Part shown: one piece after another, positions 1 to 7,262 of the stretch
Layout: every line of letters starts with the position of its first letter
Position numbering within the stretch: the first letter of the stretch is position 1
Origin: Clostridia bacterium
GTDB taxonomy: Bacteria; Bacillota; Clostridia; Oscillospirales; CAG-382
Assembly: GCA_017399965.1 (NCBI GenBank)
Contig: JAFQAP010000030.1
Span: forward strand, 1-64,000
Reading direction: 5' to 3'
Length of the DNA: 64,000 nucleotides
Notes under the pieces: generated by a model
The model's input: the letters and a program-made list of their open reading frames with translations, nothing else
Database searches by the model: none
What the model was told of the DNA's origin: nothing
Made by a program: the position numbers and the translations under genes

Positions 1-657
1 GAAGAACTTTTAAGGTTTGGATATGAAATAGGATTAAACGAAAAATCGAAAGTTTTGGACTTATGCTGCGGATATGGAACGGTTTTGAAAATCTGGAGCG
101 AAGCTTTCGGAATCTCCGGCGTGGGTGTGGATTTAGACAATACTTTTTTGTCGATAGGCAGAGAGCGATTGACGGAAAGCGGAATCGATAAAATAAAGTT
201 AATCTGCAACGACGTTTTAACTTATGAAGACAACAACAAATATGATGTCGTAATTTTAAGTGAAACATTTGAAAGTATTGAAAACACGTTATTACTTGGA
301 GATCGGTTCCTAAAACCCGACGGTATAATAGCATTTCAGAAATTATATTCAAAAACTCAAACTCCGCCTAAGGAATTGATAGACTTTGATGAAGAAGTAT
401 TACCGCTTTCAGAACTTAATTCGCGATTTAATGCTTTGGGATATTACATAACTTCAATGGCAAGCGACTCAGCAGGTAAATGGGAACACTACGTTATTAA
501 CTGGAGCGGAAACCGTGATTGGAAAGCTTTGAAGAATAATCCTGATAATTCTGAACTTAAAAAATGGATTGATTACTGGTATAATATTTATTTCGACTAT
601 CGCAGACCGTATGAAGGACAAGCGTTGTTTGGATTAAAGAGAATTAAAGGAGAATAA
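1..657 (+). CDS. class I SAM-dependent methyltransferase (5' truncated by window)
   Basis: The reading frame is open from the first base, so the true start lies before the window; the internal TTG at 55 is not the start. The glycine-rich SAM-binding motif I (VLDLCCGYG) is at the left end, followed by an acidic residue closing strand 2 (GVGVDLDN) and a motif IV-like segment (YDVVILSETF). This is the Rossmann fold of a class I methyltransferase. The substrate cannot be told from sequence. It ends 2 bases before the next methyltransferase, whose ribosome binding site lies in its last codons, so the two are probably co-transcribed. Base composition is AT-rich compared with the core genes further right. 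Confidence 0.8.
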   Translation, partial: EELLRFGYEIGLNEKSKVLDLCCGYGTVLKIWSEAFGISGVGVDLDNTFLSIGRERLTESGIDKIKLICNDVLTYEDNNKYDVVILSETFESIENTLLLGDRFLKPDGIIAFQKLYSKTQTPPKELIDFDEEVLPLSELNSRFNALGYYITSMASDSAGKWEHYVINWSGNRDWKALKNNPDNSELKKWIDYWYNIYFDYRRPYEGQALFGLKRIKGE

Positions 658-659
658 TT

Positions 660-1472
660 ATGGCGTATAATTGGATTGATTCAAAAGACTACACAATGGA
701 TTGCTTTTTGCTTTTTGACCGTTGGATATTAAGATGGATATTAAAAGAAAACGATTGGTATGACGGAGATTATGTAGTAGATATGTCAAAAGCTTTGTGG
801 CATTATCCCTATGTGAAAACATTTTGCGTTAACAAAGCTCCCGAAACCAAGTCGTTTATTGAAAAGATCGAACGAATTTCTCTTAATAACCAATGGGCTG
901 ACAAAGAGTTAAAAGATGCTGAAAACAAAATTCTTCAGGGTATTGAGACCTTTGTCGTATACGCATATCCGGAAATTATGGAGCAGGTAAACTATATTCG
1001 CAATTGGGACGAAAAATATCTGCACGAACTTGTTGATGTAGCAGATAAGGTCGTACTTGACATTGGTTCCGGAACAGGCAGACTTGCGTTTGCCGCCGCT
1101 AAAAAAGCAAAACGAGTTTATGCAAGCGAACCGTGCGATACCTTGCGGGAATATATGCGCGATAAAATCAAAGCGCAAGCTATTTTAAATATTAAGGTGT
1201 TGGACGGAGAAATAATGTGTTTACCTTACGAGGACAGCACATTTGACGTTGTATTAAGCGGTCATGTTGTAGGTGATTTCTATGATGCCGAGATTGCAGA
1301 AATGGAACGAGTAACAAAACCTAACGGATGGATTGTGATCTGCAACGGCGAGGATGAATTCAAAAGAACTGCTCCGAATGCTGAATTGACAAAACGAGGG
1401 TTTGAGTGGTTCTCACACGAAAGTGTAGAAGGCGGAATTATTTATAATTACCGCAAACACGTTGTTAAATAG
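660..1472 (+). CDS. class I SAM-dependent methyltransferase
   Basis: This 270-residue protein has a roughly 120-residue N-terminal part without a recognised domain, then a Methyltransf_11-type domain. Motif I is VLDIGSGTGRLAF, motif II ends in YASEPCD, and a motif IV-like strand reads FDVVLSGHVVGDF. The start ATG at 660 follows an AAAGGAGAA ribosome binding site inside the end of the upstream methyltransferase, pointing to translational coupling. A bidirectional terminator follows. The substrate is unknown; neither a small-molecule nor a nucleic-acid target motif (such as NPPY) is visible. AT-rich like its upstream partner. Confidence 0.8.
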   Translation: MAYNWIDSKDYTMDCFLLFDRWILRWILKENDWYDGDYVVDMSKALWHYPYVKTFCVNKAPETKSFIEKIERISLNNQWADKELKDAENKILQGIETFVVYAYPEIMEQVNYIRNWDEKYLHELVDVADKVVLDIGSGTGRLAFAAAKKAKRVYASEPCDTLREYMRDKIKAQAILNIKVLDGEIMCLPYEDSTFDVVLSGHVVGDFYDAEIAEMERVTKPNGWIVICNGEDEFKRTAPNAELTKRGFEWFSHESVEGGIIYNYRKHVVK

Positions 1473-1497
1473 CACTACGCATATTTCCAATGAAAAT

Positions 1498-1536
1498 ACC
1501 GCCGAGGAGATTAGTTTCTCTTCGGCGGTGTTTTTG
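1498..1536. terminator. bidirectional intrinsic terminator
   Basis: A 13-bp stem (ACCGCCGAGGAGA paired with TCTCTTCGGCGGT) with a short TTAGTT loop is followed by a T-run on the + strand and preceded by A residues. It sits between the convergent methyltransferase genes ending at 1472 and 1537 and can serve both. Confidence 0.85.
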
Positions 1537-2199
1537 TTATCTCTTAACGACTGCGTACATCATAACGGGAAAGTGGTTTTCTATGGAGGTATAGCCTTGC
1601 TCCATAATTTCAAAGCCTATATCTTTTAATTCTTTTTCAAAGGTTTGGGCGGTTACTATTCTGCAGGAGGTTTCGGCTACAAGCACGGTTTCCCCTTCGC
1701 AGACACGCTCGCCCAGATCAAAGGCTACCCCAATATCCGTTTTGCGTTCTGTTTTGCCGTCCCCCATAGTGCAGATAAGGGCGATGCCGTTTTCCGTAAG
1801 ATGTTCTTTTATAAAGCAATAAAATGCTTTTCTATCTTCATCCTCGACCAGCATGTGAATAACCGCAACGGAATAGATATAATCAAACTTTTTATCAAGA
1901 GTTCCGCTTACCGCATCCAGCAGGTCGAACCGATCCGAAAACTCTTTATACCGGGCTTTGCAGTAATTGACAGCTTCGGGGGAAACGTCCGTTGCCGACA
2001 AGTTATAACCCTTTTTAAGCAAATAAACAGCGTCCCTGCCCTCTCCGCATCCGATCTCCAAAACGGAGTTTTCCTTGGAGATGCCGTGCTTTTGTATGAT
2101 CTCGGTAACGATTGGGGAGCTTTCTTCCCCCACCCATCTTAAGTTCTTTTGATGTACCGCTTTATAGCGTTCATCGTATGCTTCGTAATATTTTCTCAT
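1537..2199 (-). CDS. class I SAM-dependent methyltransferase (Methyltransf_11/25 type)
   Basis: A 220-residue protein with motif I VLEIGCGEGRDAVYL, the acidic strand-2 end SATDVSPEAV and a motif IV region around FDYIYSVAVIHMLVED. This pattern is typical of small-molecule methyltransferases of the TehB/UbiE-like group. ATG at 2199 has an upstream AAAGGAA ribosome binding site. It is the last gene of a four-gene unit (ABC ATPase, two permeases, methyltransferase) with gaps of only 12 bases or less, so it may modify or protect against the compound that the transporter moves; that is inference from position. The terminator at 1498-1536 ends the unit. Confidence 0.82.
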   Translation of the reverse strand: MRKYYEAYDERYKAVHQKNLRWVGEESSPIVTEIIQKHGISKENSVLEIGCGEGRDAVYLLKKGYNLSATDVSPEAVNYCKARYKEFSDRFDLLDAVSGTLDKKFDYIYSVAVIHMLVEDEDRKAFYCFIKEHLTENGIALICTMGDGKTERKTDIGVAFDLGERVCEGETVLVAETSCRIVTAQTFEKELKDIGFEIMEQGYTSIENHFPVMMYAVVKR

Positions 2200-2211
2200 T
2201 TTACTTTTCCT

Positions 2212-2988
2212 TTAACTTCCCGTGGATTTATACTTTCTTAAACCGTATCTGAAAAAGGCATAGCACGGGATAATAAACGCAAATCCCAAAAGAGGGAGCA
2301 GCATATACCACATATTTTCGCTTTTTCCGATAAGATACAGGAACGGATAATACTGAAACAGTGCGATGGGAACTACAAAGGTATAGAATTTCAACATTCC
2401 CTCTCCGTATATGGACACGGGATATTTACCGAATTCACGGGAGCCATCGGTAAAGATATTCATAAACTCCAGCCCCTCTATGGTGAAAAAGCTGAACGCC
2501 GCAAAGAGCACGAACAGTCCCGTAAAAACGGCAACTCCGCCCAATATCATTAGCACTACGGTGATTATTTTGTATCCTGTCCAATGTATATCGCAGGTGA
2601 TAAATGCGTAAATAAGCATTACCACCGCCTGCAAAAGTCTGCCGATACGGGAAAGATCCATATCGGAAGCAAGGACCTGAAACATCTCGTTACGGGGACG
2701 CACAAGGATTCTGTCCAGTTCACCGCTTTTGATAAGACGGGGAAACACGTCAAAGCCTCTGAAAAAACATTCGGTAATGGAAAACGCCATTAACACCACG
2801 GAAAAGCAGATAAGAATTTCGGAAAATATAAAGCCCTTTACCGAATTAAAGCGAGAAAACATAAATACCATACTTAAAAAAGTGGTAAAGGAAATGAGAA
2901 ACTGCCCTACCGCCGTCATAAAAAACGACGCTTTATACTGCATCTGGGATCTTAACAGCATACCTACGTATTTAAAATACAGTTTCAT
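2212..2988 (-). CDS. ABC-2 type transporter permease (COG3694-like)
   Basis: A 258-residue integral membrane protein with about six hydrophobic segments, an N-terminal amphipathic stretch, and the charged loop with LIKSGELDRILVRPRN that is characteristic of the ABC-2 permeases of the COG3694/COG4587 (DUF990) group. The motif 'G-x-LD-x-LVRP' is a family hallmark. It starts 3 bases after the stop of the partner permease (2992), with a GGAGGT ribosome binding site. With the ATPase at 3792-4766 it would form a heterodimeric-permease exporter in the plasma membrane. Related systems are annotated as drug or viologen exporters, but the substrate here is unknown. Confidence 0.85.
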   Translation of the reverse strand: MKLYFKYVGMLLRSQMQYKASFFMTAVGQFLISFTTFLSMVFMFSRFNSVKGFIFSEILICFSVVLMAFSITECFFRGFDVFPRLIKSGELDRILVRPRNEMFQVLASDMDLSRIGRLLQAVVMLIYAFITCDIHWTGYKIITVVLMILGGVAVFTGLFVLFAAFSFFTIEGLEFMNIFTDGSREFGKYPVSIYGEGMLKFYTFVVPIALFQYYPFLYLIGKSENMWYMLLPLLGFAFIIPCYAFFRYGLRKYKSTGS

Positions 2989-2991
2989 ACC

Positions 2992-3795
2992 TTAACCTCC
3001 CTGCACCACGACTCGTTTGAGTGCGTATCGGAAGATAAGCTTTCCCACGCACCATAATACCAAAAGCCAGAGGATTTGTAAACCTATACTTTTTAACGCT
3101 TCTATACCGCTTAAATATCCGGTATATATTAAAAAAGGAGTATTTTGCATTGAAGCAAAAGGCAAAGCGTATATAACGGGCTGTATCCAATCCGGGAAAA
3201 AAGGTATGGGAATAAGTCCGCCGCTGAAAAATTCTATAACCGAAGTGGCAAGCACACGTATTCCCTTTGGGGATATGGTAAAGAACGCCGTGGCGTGCAC
3301 CAGCATAGAGAAAGCTACTATAACCAAAAATCCCAATATCATAGACAGCAAAAACAATAAAAACGCACCGATGCTGTGAGGTAAAGACATTCCGTAAGGG
3401 GACGGCAAAACCGCTGCAAAGATAAGTATTGGCAAACAGCGCAATACCGCTTTTGAAAGTCTTACCGCGGTGTTTTTGGTAAACCACATATTATAAATAT
3501 TTATCGGGCGGCAAAGCTCGTAGGCTATATTGCCGGAAACGATGCTATCGAATATCTCGGTATCAAAAAACCACGCCATAAACAGCGCCAAAAACGCCTG
3601 CTGAAGCCAGATATAGGTGGAAAGAGAATCAAAGGGCATGGGAAAAGCATTCGACCCTTCTTCATAAAAGGCGCGGAACATAAGTATGTTCATTCCGCCC
3701 CAGGCAAACTGGGTGGCTATTCCCGCCCAAGCGGCAGCACGGTACTGAAGTCCCGCGATAAACCGTATACGGAAAAAAGATATGTATTTTCTCAT
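2992..3795 (-). CDS. ABC-2 type transporter permease (COG4587-like)
   Basis: A 267-residue permease with roughly six membrane segments. The central loop carries IVSGNIAYELCRPINIYN, equivalent to the 'L-G-x-x-x-Y-x-L-x-RP' motif of the second ABC-2 permease class found beside COG4586 ATPases. Its ATG overlaps the stop codon of the ATPase gene (ATGA), which couples their translation. It pairs with the permease at 2212-2988. The segment EFFSGGLIPIPFFPDW is also typical of the family. Confidence 0.85.
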   Translation of the reverse strand: MRKYISFFRIRFIAGLQYRAAAWAGIATQFAWGGMNILMFRAFYEEGSNAFPMPFDSLSTYIWLQQAFLALFMAWFFDTEIFDSIVSGNIAYELCRPINIYNMWFTKNTAVRLSKAVLRCLPILIFAAVLPSPYGMSLPHSIGAFLLFLLSMILGFLVIVAFSMLVHATAFFTISPKGIRVLATSVIEFFSGGLIPIPFFPDWIQPVIYALPFASMQNTPFLIYTGYLSGIEALKSIGLQILWLLVLWCVGKLIFRYALKRVVVQGG

Positions 3796-4766
3796 ATGGC
3801 AAATTCCTTGTATAGAGAGACCACGGTTTCGTCTATGGTTTCTCCCGTAACGGATATATCCTTTATCTCTACGTGATCGGAAATAAACGATATTGCCTGA
3901 GAAGCGGTAATCACACGGGTATCGATTATAATTTCACCGCGACCGTCCCCGTCTTTTGTAACCTTATAATTCTCGCACGCAGGAAGCTTTTCTCCCGTAT
4001 AATCAACGGTAATGGTCTTGAAAGCTGAATGGCGTTTTTTCAGCTCTGCCAACGTGCCGTCCAAAAGTATGCGTCCCTTGCCGATAAGCAGAATTCTGTC
4101 CGTAAGCGCCTCTATATCCTGCATATCGTGGGTTGTAAGAATAACGGTGGTTTTGTTTTGTTTATTTATGCTCTTTATAAACTCTCTTACAGCTATTTTG
4201 GAAGATGCATCCAGACCGATGGTAGGCTCATCCAAAAACAGTATTTTGGGGTTATGTAAAAGAGAAGCGGCTATTTCACACCGCATTCTCTGACCCAAAG
4301 AAAGCTGGCGTGCAGGGGTTTTTAATATTTCCGAAAGATTAAGAAGCTCGGTAAGCGACGATAAGCTTTTCTTATAATCCTCGCGGGACACTTTATAAAT
4401 ATCTCTTATAAGCTCAAAGCTGTCTATAACCGGCACGTCCCACCAAAGCTGGGAACGCTGACCGAACACAACGCCGATATCTCTTACATGATCGACTCTG
4501 TCTTTCCAAGGCGTGCGGCCGTTTATTATACATTCACCGCTGTCGGGAGTCAAAATTCCGCTCATTATCTTTACGGTACTGGATTTTCCTGCGCCGTTGG
4601 GACCTATGTATCCTACCATTTCCCCGTCGTTAACCGTAAAGGATACGTCGTTTAAGGCTTGCACGTATGTGTAATCCCTGCAAAACAGCGATTTAACAGC
4701 TTCACCAAATCCTGCGTTGCGTTTTGCCACTTTAAAGGTTTTACAAACATTTTTAAGTTCGATCAT
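3792..4766 (-). CDS. ABC transporter ATP-binding protein (COG4586-like)
   Basis: A 324-residue ATPase. Walker A GPNGAGKSS is at about residues 55-63, the signature LSLGQRMR near 150, Walker B ILFLDEPTIGLD near 170, and the H-loop in LTTHD. A C-terminal extension of about 90 residues follows the nucleotide-binding domain, as in DrrA/COG4586 proteins. The start at 4766 is chosen because a strong AAAGGAGG site lies just upstream and because the promoter lies further upstream; a longer in-frame reading to 4826 would begin inside the promoter. It powers the two permeases encoded downstream. Confidence 0.9.
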   Translation of the reverse strand: MIELKNVCKTFKVAKRNAGFGEAVKSLFCRDYTYVQALNDVSFTVNDGEMVGYIGPNGAGKSSTVKIMSGILTPDSGECIINGRTPWKDRVDHVRDIGVVFGQRSQLWWDVPVIDSFELIRDIYKVSREDYKKSLSSLTELLNLSEILKTPARQLSLGQRMRCEIAASLLHNPKILFLDEPTIGLDASSKIAVREFIKSINKQNKTTVILTTHDMQDIEALTDRILLIGKGRILLDGTLAELKKRHSAFKTITVDYTGEKLPACENYKVTKDGDGRGEIIIDTRVITASQAISFISDHVEIKDISVTGETIDETVVSLYKEFAI

Positions 4767-4794
4767 TTTACCGCCTCCTTTGATAACCAAAATT

Positions 4795-4822
4795 ATTATA
4801 CCACCGTTTTTGCGTTTGGCAA
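4795..4822 (-). promoter_or_regulatory. sigma-A promoter of the ABC exporter operon
   Basis: On the minus strand: -35 TTGCCA, 16-bp spacer, -10 TATAAT preceded by GGTGG (extended -10, TGn). It lies about 30 bases upstream of the ATPase ribosome binding site. Confidence 0.75.
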
Positions 4823-4876
4823 TCAACCAAAAATTGTATCTCTACAATTATTCGGTGAATTTTCTCTTTCCGAAAA

Positions 4877-4912
4877 TCACCCCAAGAAGTCTGCGACTTC
4901 TTGGGGACCCCG
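4877..4912 (+). repeat. TCACCCC...GGGGACCCCG hairpin element, copy 1
   Basis: A perfect 12-bp stem (CCCCAAGAAGTC with GACTTCTTGGGG) and a 3-base loop, flanked by TCA on the left and ACCCCG on the right. The same ends occur at 15833-15869 and 15874-15910 and, inverted and with a different stem, at 57562-57635. It lies between the ABC operon promoter and the terminator of the 101-residue membrane protein. Confidence 0.8.
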
Positions 4913-4914
4913 AC

Positions 4915-4943
4915 AAACAAAAACGGACAGAGAGTCTGTCCGT
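4915..4943 (-). terminator. intrinsic terminator of the 101-residue membrane protein gene
   Basis: A 9-bp stem ACGGACAGA/TCTGTCCGT with a 3-base loop; on the minus strand it is followed by TTTTGTTTG. It stands 24 bases after the stop at 4967. Confidence 0.8.
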
Positions 4944-4966
4944 CTGTTGTGTCTTTGTTTCGCCGA

Positions 4967-5272
4967 TTAAAGAGCAGGCATAGGCTCCATATCCTCTTCG
5001 CCTTCAAAGGTGCAGAGAATGTCATCTTCGCAAACGTCGAAATCTTCGAAATCGTCTTCGAAGTCTTCAGCGTCGCTAAAGCAGCTTGCAAGCTTTTTCT
5101 GAACTCTGTCAGAGAGAAGGAAATAAGTTCCCGCAACGCCGCCCAAAGCGGATACAACTGCGAAAGTTCTTGCAAGAACCTTGTTTTTGTTCCAAAGAAT
5201 GATGCTGAGTACGAGGCAGGTTACCGCCTGTGCTACGAATGCAATTCCGAATACCTGTTTCTTGTTTTTCAT
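4967..5272 (-). CDS. small membrane protein with acidic tail, function unknown
   Basis: 101 residues with two hydrophobic segments (about residues 8-27 and 37-54), then a very acidic C-terminal tail rich in Asp, Glu and Phe (EDFEDDFEDFD) with two or three Cys. A GGAGGG ribosome binding site precedes ATG 5272. It is followed by its own terminator and lies 20 bases downstream of prfB, so it may be read from the prfB promoter. I do not recognise a family. The acidic tail could bind metal or a basic partner; this is speculation. Confidence 0.6.
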   Translation of the reverse strand: MKNKKQVFGIAFVAQAVTCLVLSIILWNKNKVLARTFAVVSALGGVAGTYFLLSDRVQKKLASCFSDAEDFEDDFEDFDVCEDDILCTFEGEEDMEPMPAL

Positions 5273-5292
5273 TTTTTACCCTCCGTTTATGG

Positions 5293-6402
5293 TTATTGTT
5301 GGCATTTATATTTTAAATATGCGTTGATAAATTCATCTATTTCCCCGTCCATAACAGCGGAAATATTGCCGGTTTCACAGCCCGTGCGGTTGTCTTTTAC
5401 CAAAGTATAAGGCATAAACACGTAGGAGCGTATCTGGGAGCCCCATTCGATATTCATCTTCGTTCCCACGATATCGTCTATCTTTTCAAGATGCTCGCGC
5501 TCTTTTATCTCCAGCAGTTTACTCTTGAGCATACGCATTGCGGTCTCGCGGTTTTGAATCTGGCTTCGCTCCGTCTGGCATCCTACCACGATACCCGTGG
5601 GAATGTGTGTTATACGTATAGCCGAATCGGTCTTGTTAACGTGCTGACCTCCCGTACCGGAAGCGCGGTGTGTGTCTATCTTAAGGTCCGCTTCGTTAAT
5701 TTCGATCTTTATTTCATCGTTAAATTCGGGCATAACTTCTACGGATGCAAAGGAAGTGTGCCGTCTTCCCGATGAATCAAAGGGAGAAACTCTTACCAAG
5801 CGGTGAACGCCGGATTCGCTCTTAAGATACCCGTATGCGTTTTCGCCGGATATGAGTATGGACACGCTTTTTATGCCTGCTTCGTCCCCGTCAAGATAAT
5901 CCAAAACCTTAACCTTGAACTTCTTGCGCTCACCGTAACGGCAATACATTCTGTAAAGCATTTCCGCCCAGTCCTGCGCCTCTGTTCCGCCTGCGCCCGG
6001 GTGAATGGAAAGGATGGCGTTGTTTCCGTCATATTCGCCGGAAAGGAGTATTTCTATTTTTTGTCTTTCATACTCTTCGGAAACGTCGGCAAGTTCGGAA
6101 AGTATTTCCTCTGCCATATCCTCGTCCTCTTCCTCGATAGCCATATCGACAAGCTGTGACACATTATCGAAAGACTTGACAAGGGAAAGATATTTATCCA
6201 AAAGACCTTTTTTCTGTTTCATCAAACGAAGGACCTTTTGGGAATTTTCTGCGTTTGACCAAAAATCGGGAGCGTTGACCTGTTCCTCAAGAGAAGCGAC
6301 TTCTGTTTTAAGTTCCTCTGCTTTTATGGAAACGCCAAGCTCTTTTATACCCGCTTGGAGTTCGCGGATAGATTGCTTTGATTGTTCAAGCTGTATGAGC
6401 AC
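5293..6402 (-). CDS. prfB: peptide chain release factor 2
   Basis: RF2 recognises UGA and UAA stop codons and triggers peptidyl-tRNA hydrolysis on the ribosome. The 369-residue length is normal for the family. The stop-codon recognition tripeptide SPF is at about residues 206-208 and the catalytic GGQ at 251-253 (GTGGQHVNKT). The start is taken as GTG 6402: a GAGAGGG site is upstream, and the promoter at 6433-6461 excludes the longer in-frame reading. The whole protein is in one frame. The programmed +1 frameshift that many bacterial prfB genes carry near codon 25 is absent. The next gene, a small membrane protein, follows after 20 bases. Confidence 0.95.
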   Translation of the reverse strand: MLIQLEQSKQSIRELQAGIKELGVSIKAEELKTEVASLEEQVNAPDFWSNAENSQKVLRLMKQKKGLLDKYLSLVKSFDNVSQLVDMAIEEEDEDMAEEILSELADVSEEYERQKIEILLSGEYDGNNAILSIHPGAGGTEAQDWAEMLYRMYCRYGERKKFKVKVLDYLDGDEAGIKSVSILISGENAYGYLKSESGVHRLVRVSPFDSSGRRHTSFASVEVMPEFNDEIKIEINEADLKIDTHRASGTGGQHVNKTDSAIRITHIPTGIVVGCQTERSQIQNRETAMRMLKSKLLEIKEREHLEKIDDIVGTKMNIEWGSQIRSYVFMPYTLVKDNRTGCETGNISAVMDGEIDEFINAYLKYKCQQ

Positions 6403-6432
6403 TCGTATACCCTCTCTGATTTTACTGTTATT

Positions 6433-6461
6433 ATTATATCCTATTACTTGCCCGTTGTCAA
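6433..6461 (-). promoter_or_regulatory. sigma-A promoter of prfB
   Basis: Minus strand: -35 TTGACA, 17-bp spacer, -10 TATAAT, about 30 bases before the GTG start of prfB. Confidence 0.85.
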
Positions 6462-6670
6462 CAAATTTCTTTTTTGTTAAAAACAAAAAGGCAGCTTCAC
6501 ATAAAGATATTAATAACCGAGAGAATTTAAAGTTCCGTCGGTTCTTCTATTATGCAAAAAGAGTTTTTGGGGAGTTAAGTGATATTCCGACTTTGTCGGA
6601 GTGATATTATTACCTTCGGTAATAGTGTTATTGAAACCTTGCGGTTTCAGTGATATTTTATTCGCCTTAA

Positions 6671-6700
6671 CAGGGTCCCCGCGAAACAACGTTTCGTGAG
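6671..6700 (-). repeat. divergent member of the TCAC...GGGGACCC hairpin family
   Basis: On the minus strand TCAC is followed by a GAAAC/GTTTC hairpin and then GCGGGGACCC. The ends match the hairpin elements at 4877, 15833 and 57562, but the stem is different and shorter. It forms the centre of the AGTGATATT array. Confidence 0.45.
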
Positions 6701-6785
6701 AAAATAACTGCCGAAGGCAATATCACTCGGCGTTAGCCGAATATCACTGCGAAGCAATACAACTCGTCGTTTGAGCAAAACGGCG

Positions 6786-6821
6786 AATAAAACTGCCCAA
6801 CTTCCTTACGGGAAGTTGGGC
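6786..6821 (-). terminator. intrinsic terminator of rnpB
   Basis: An 11-bp perfect stem (GCCCAACTTCC with GGAAGTTGGGC) with a 5-base loop, followed on the minus strand by AGTTTTATT. It begins at the 3' end of the RNase P RNA. Confidence 0.85.
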
Positions 6822-6822
6822 T

Positions 6823-7168
6823 CCGCAACCTTTTCTGTAAGCCGGGTTCTGTCGTGAACAATCATCTATCTGGGATGTGTGTTGCCACACACCTCTTGCC
6901 ACCCCGTGGGCTGCCGAGCAAGCATTAGCGCCCGGTGGGGTGTTGCTTCGGATAGGGTTTACATGGCTGTGCCGTCTCCGACACACCGGTGAGCTCTTAC
7001 CTCGCCTTTCCATCCTTACCTGAAATTTTCAGGCGGTTTATTTCTGTTGCACTTGCCCGGAAGTCGCCTTCGGCGGATGTTATCCGTTATCCTGCTCTGT
7101 GAAGCCCGGACTTTCCTCACGGTAAGACCTTTCGGTATGTTACCGCGCGATTGTTCAAAATGGTTGCA
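6823..7168 (-). ncRNA. rnpB: RNase P RNA, bacterial class A
   Basis: This is the catalytic RNA that removes 5' leaders from tRNA precursors. On the minus strand the conserved core GAGGAAAGTCCGGGCT lies near the 5' end and ACAGAACCCGGCTTA near the 3' end. P1 can form between GCAACC (7167-7162) and GGTTGC (6830-6825), and P2 between GAACAATC and GATTGTTC. The CACCGGTG and GGCACAGCCATG-type segments of the specificity domain are between them. The length of about 345 bases fits the class. The ends are set by P1 pairing, by the promoter 6 bases upstream and by the terminator immediately downstream. Confidence 0.93.
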
Positions 7169-7172
7169 GATA

Positions 7173-7201
7173 ATCATAACATATTAAAATATATTTGTCA
7201 A
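7173..7201 (-). promoter_or_regulatory. sigma-A promoter of rnpB
   Basis: Minus strand: consensus -35 TTGACA, 17-bp spacer, -10 TATGAT, with the predicted start 6-7 bases downstream at the 5' end of P1. Strong promoter, as expected for a stable RNA. Confidence 0.88.
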
Positions 7202-7205
7202 ACGG

Positions 7206-7234
7206 TTGAAATAAATTTTATTATATATTATAAT
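7206..7234 (+). promoter_or_regulatory. sigma-A promoter of murD
   Basis: -35 TTGAAA, 17-bp spacer, -10 TATAAT, 28 bases before the murD ATG. Its -35 lies only 4 bases from the -35 of the divergent rnpB promoter. Confidence 0.85.
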
Positions 7235-7262
7235 ATAAGTTACAGAAAGTGAGAGTTGACTT

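Larger units (their letters stand above)
6578..6821. repeat. composite array of small hairpins spaced by AGTGATATT
   Basis: The non-coding stretch between prfB and rnpB is built of 9-base linkers alternating with small perfect hairpins. On the + strand AGTGATATT-like linkers lie at 6578, 6600, 6624 and 6649, with stems CCGAC/GTCGG, ATTACC/GGTAAT and GAAACC/GGTTTC between them. From about 6719 the same linker occurs in inverted form (AATATCACT at 6719 and 6740, AATACAACT at 6756, AATAAAACT at 6786), again with hairpins between. The two halves converge on a GC-rich centre near 6666-6710. The last hairpin, 6795-6821, is the rnpB terminator. The bases at 6490-6577 contain only AT-rich sequence and a short AACCGA/TCGGTT inverted pair. 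Confidence 0.75.

Noticed and set aside
6403-6486. Longer N-terminus for release factor 2
   Set aside because: The -35 and -10 elements lie within it, and GTG 6402 has a ribosome binding site and gives the normal protein length.
6490-6577. End of an insertion sequence beside the hairpin array
   Set aside because: No transposase remnant and no clear terminal inverted repeat or target duplication could be found; only AT-rich sequence.
6744-7013. 89-codon frame on the minus strand within rnpB
   Set aside because: It lies within the conserved RNase P RNA and its terminator region, so coding is very unlikely.
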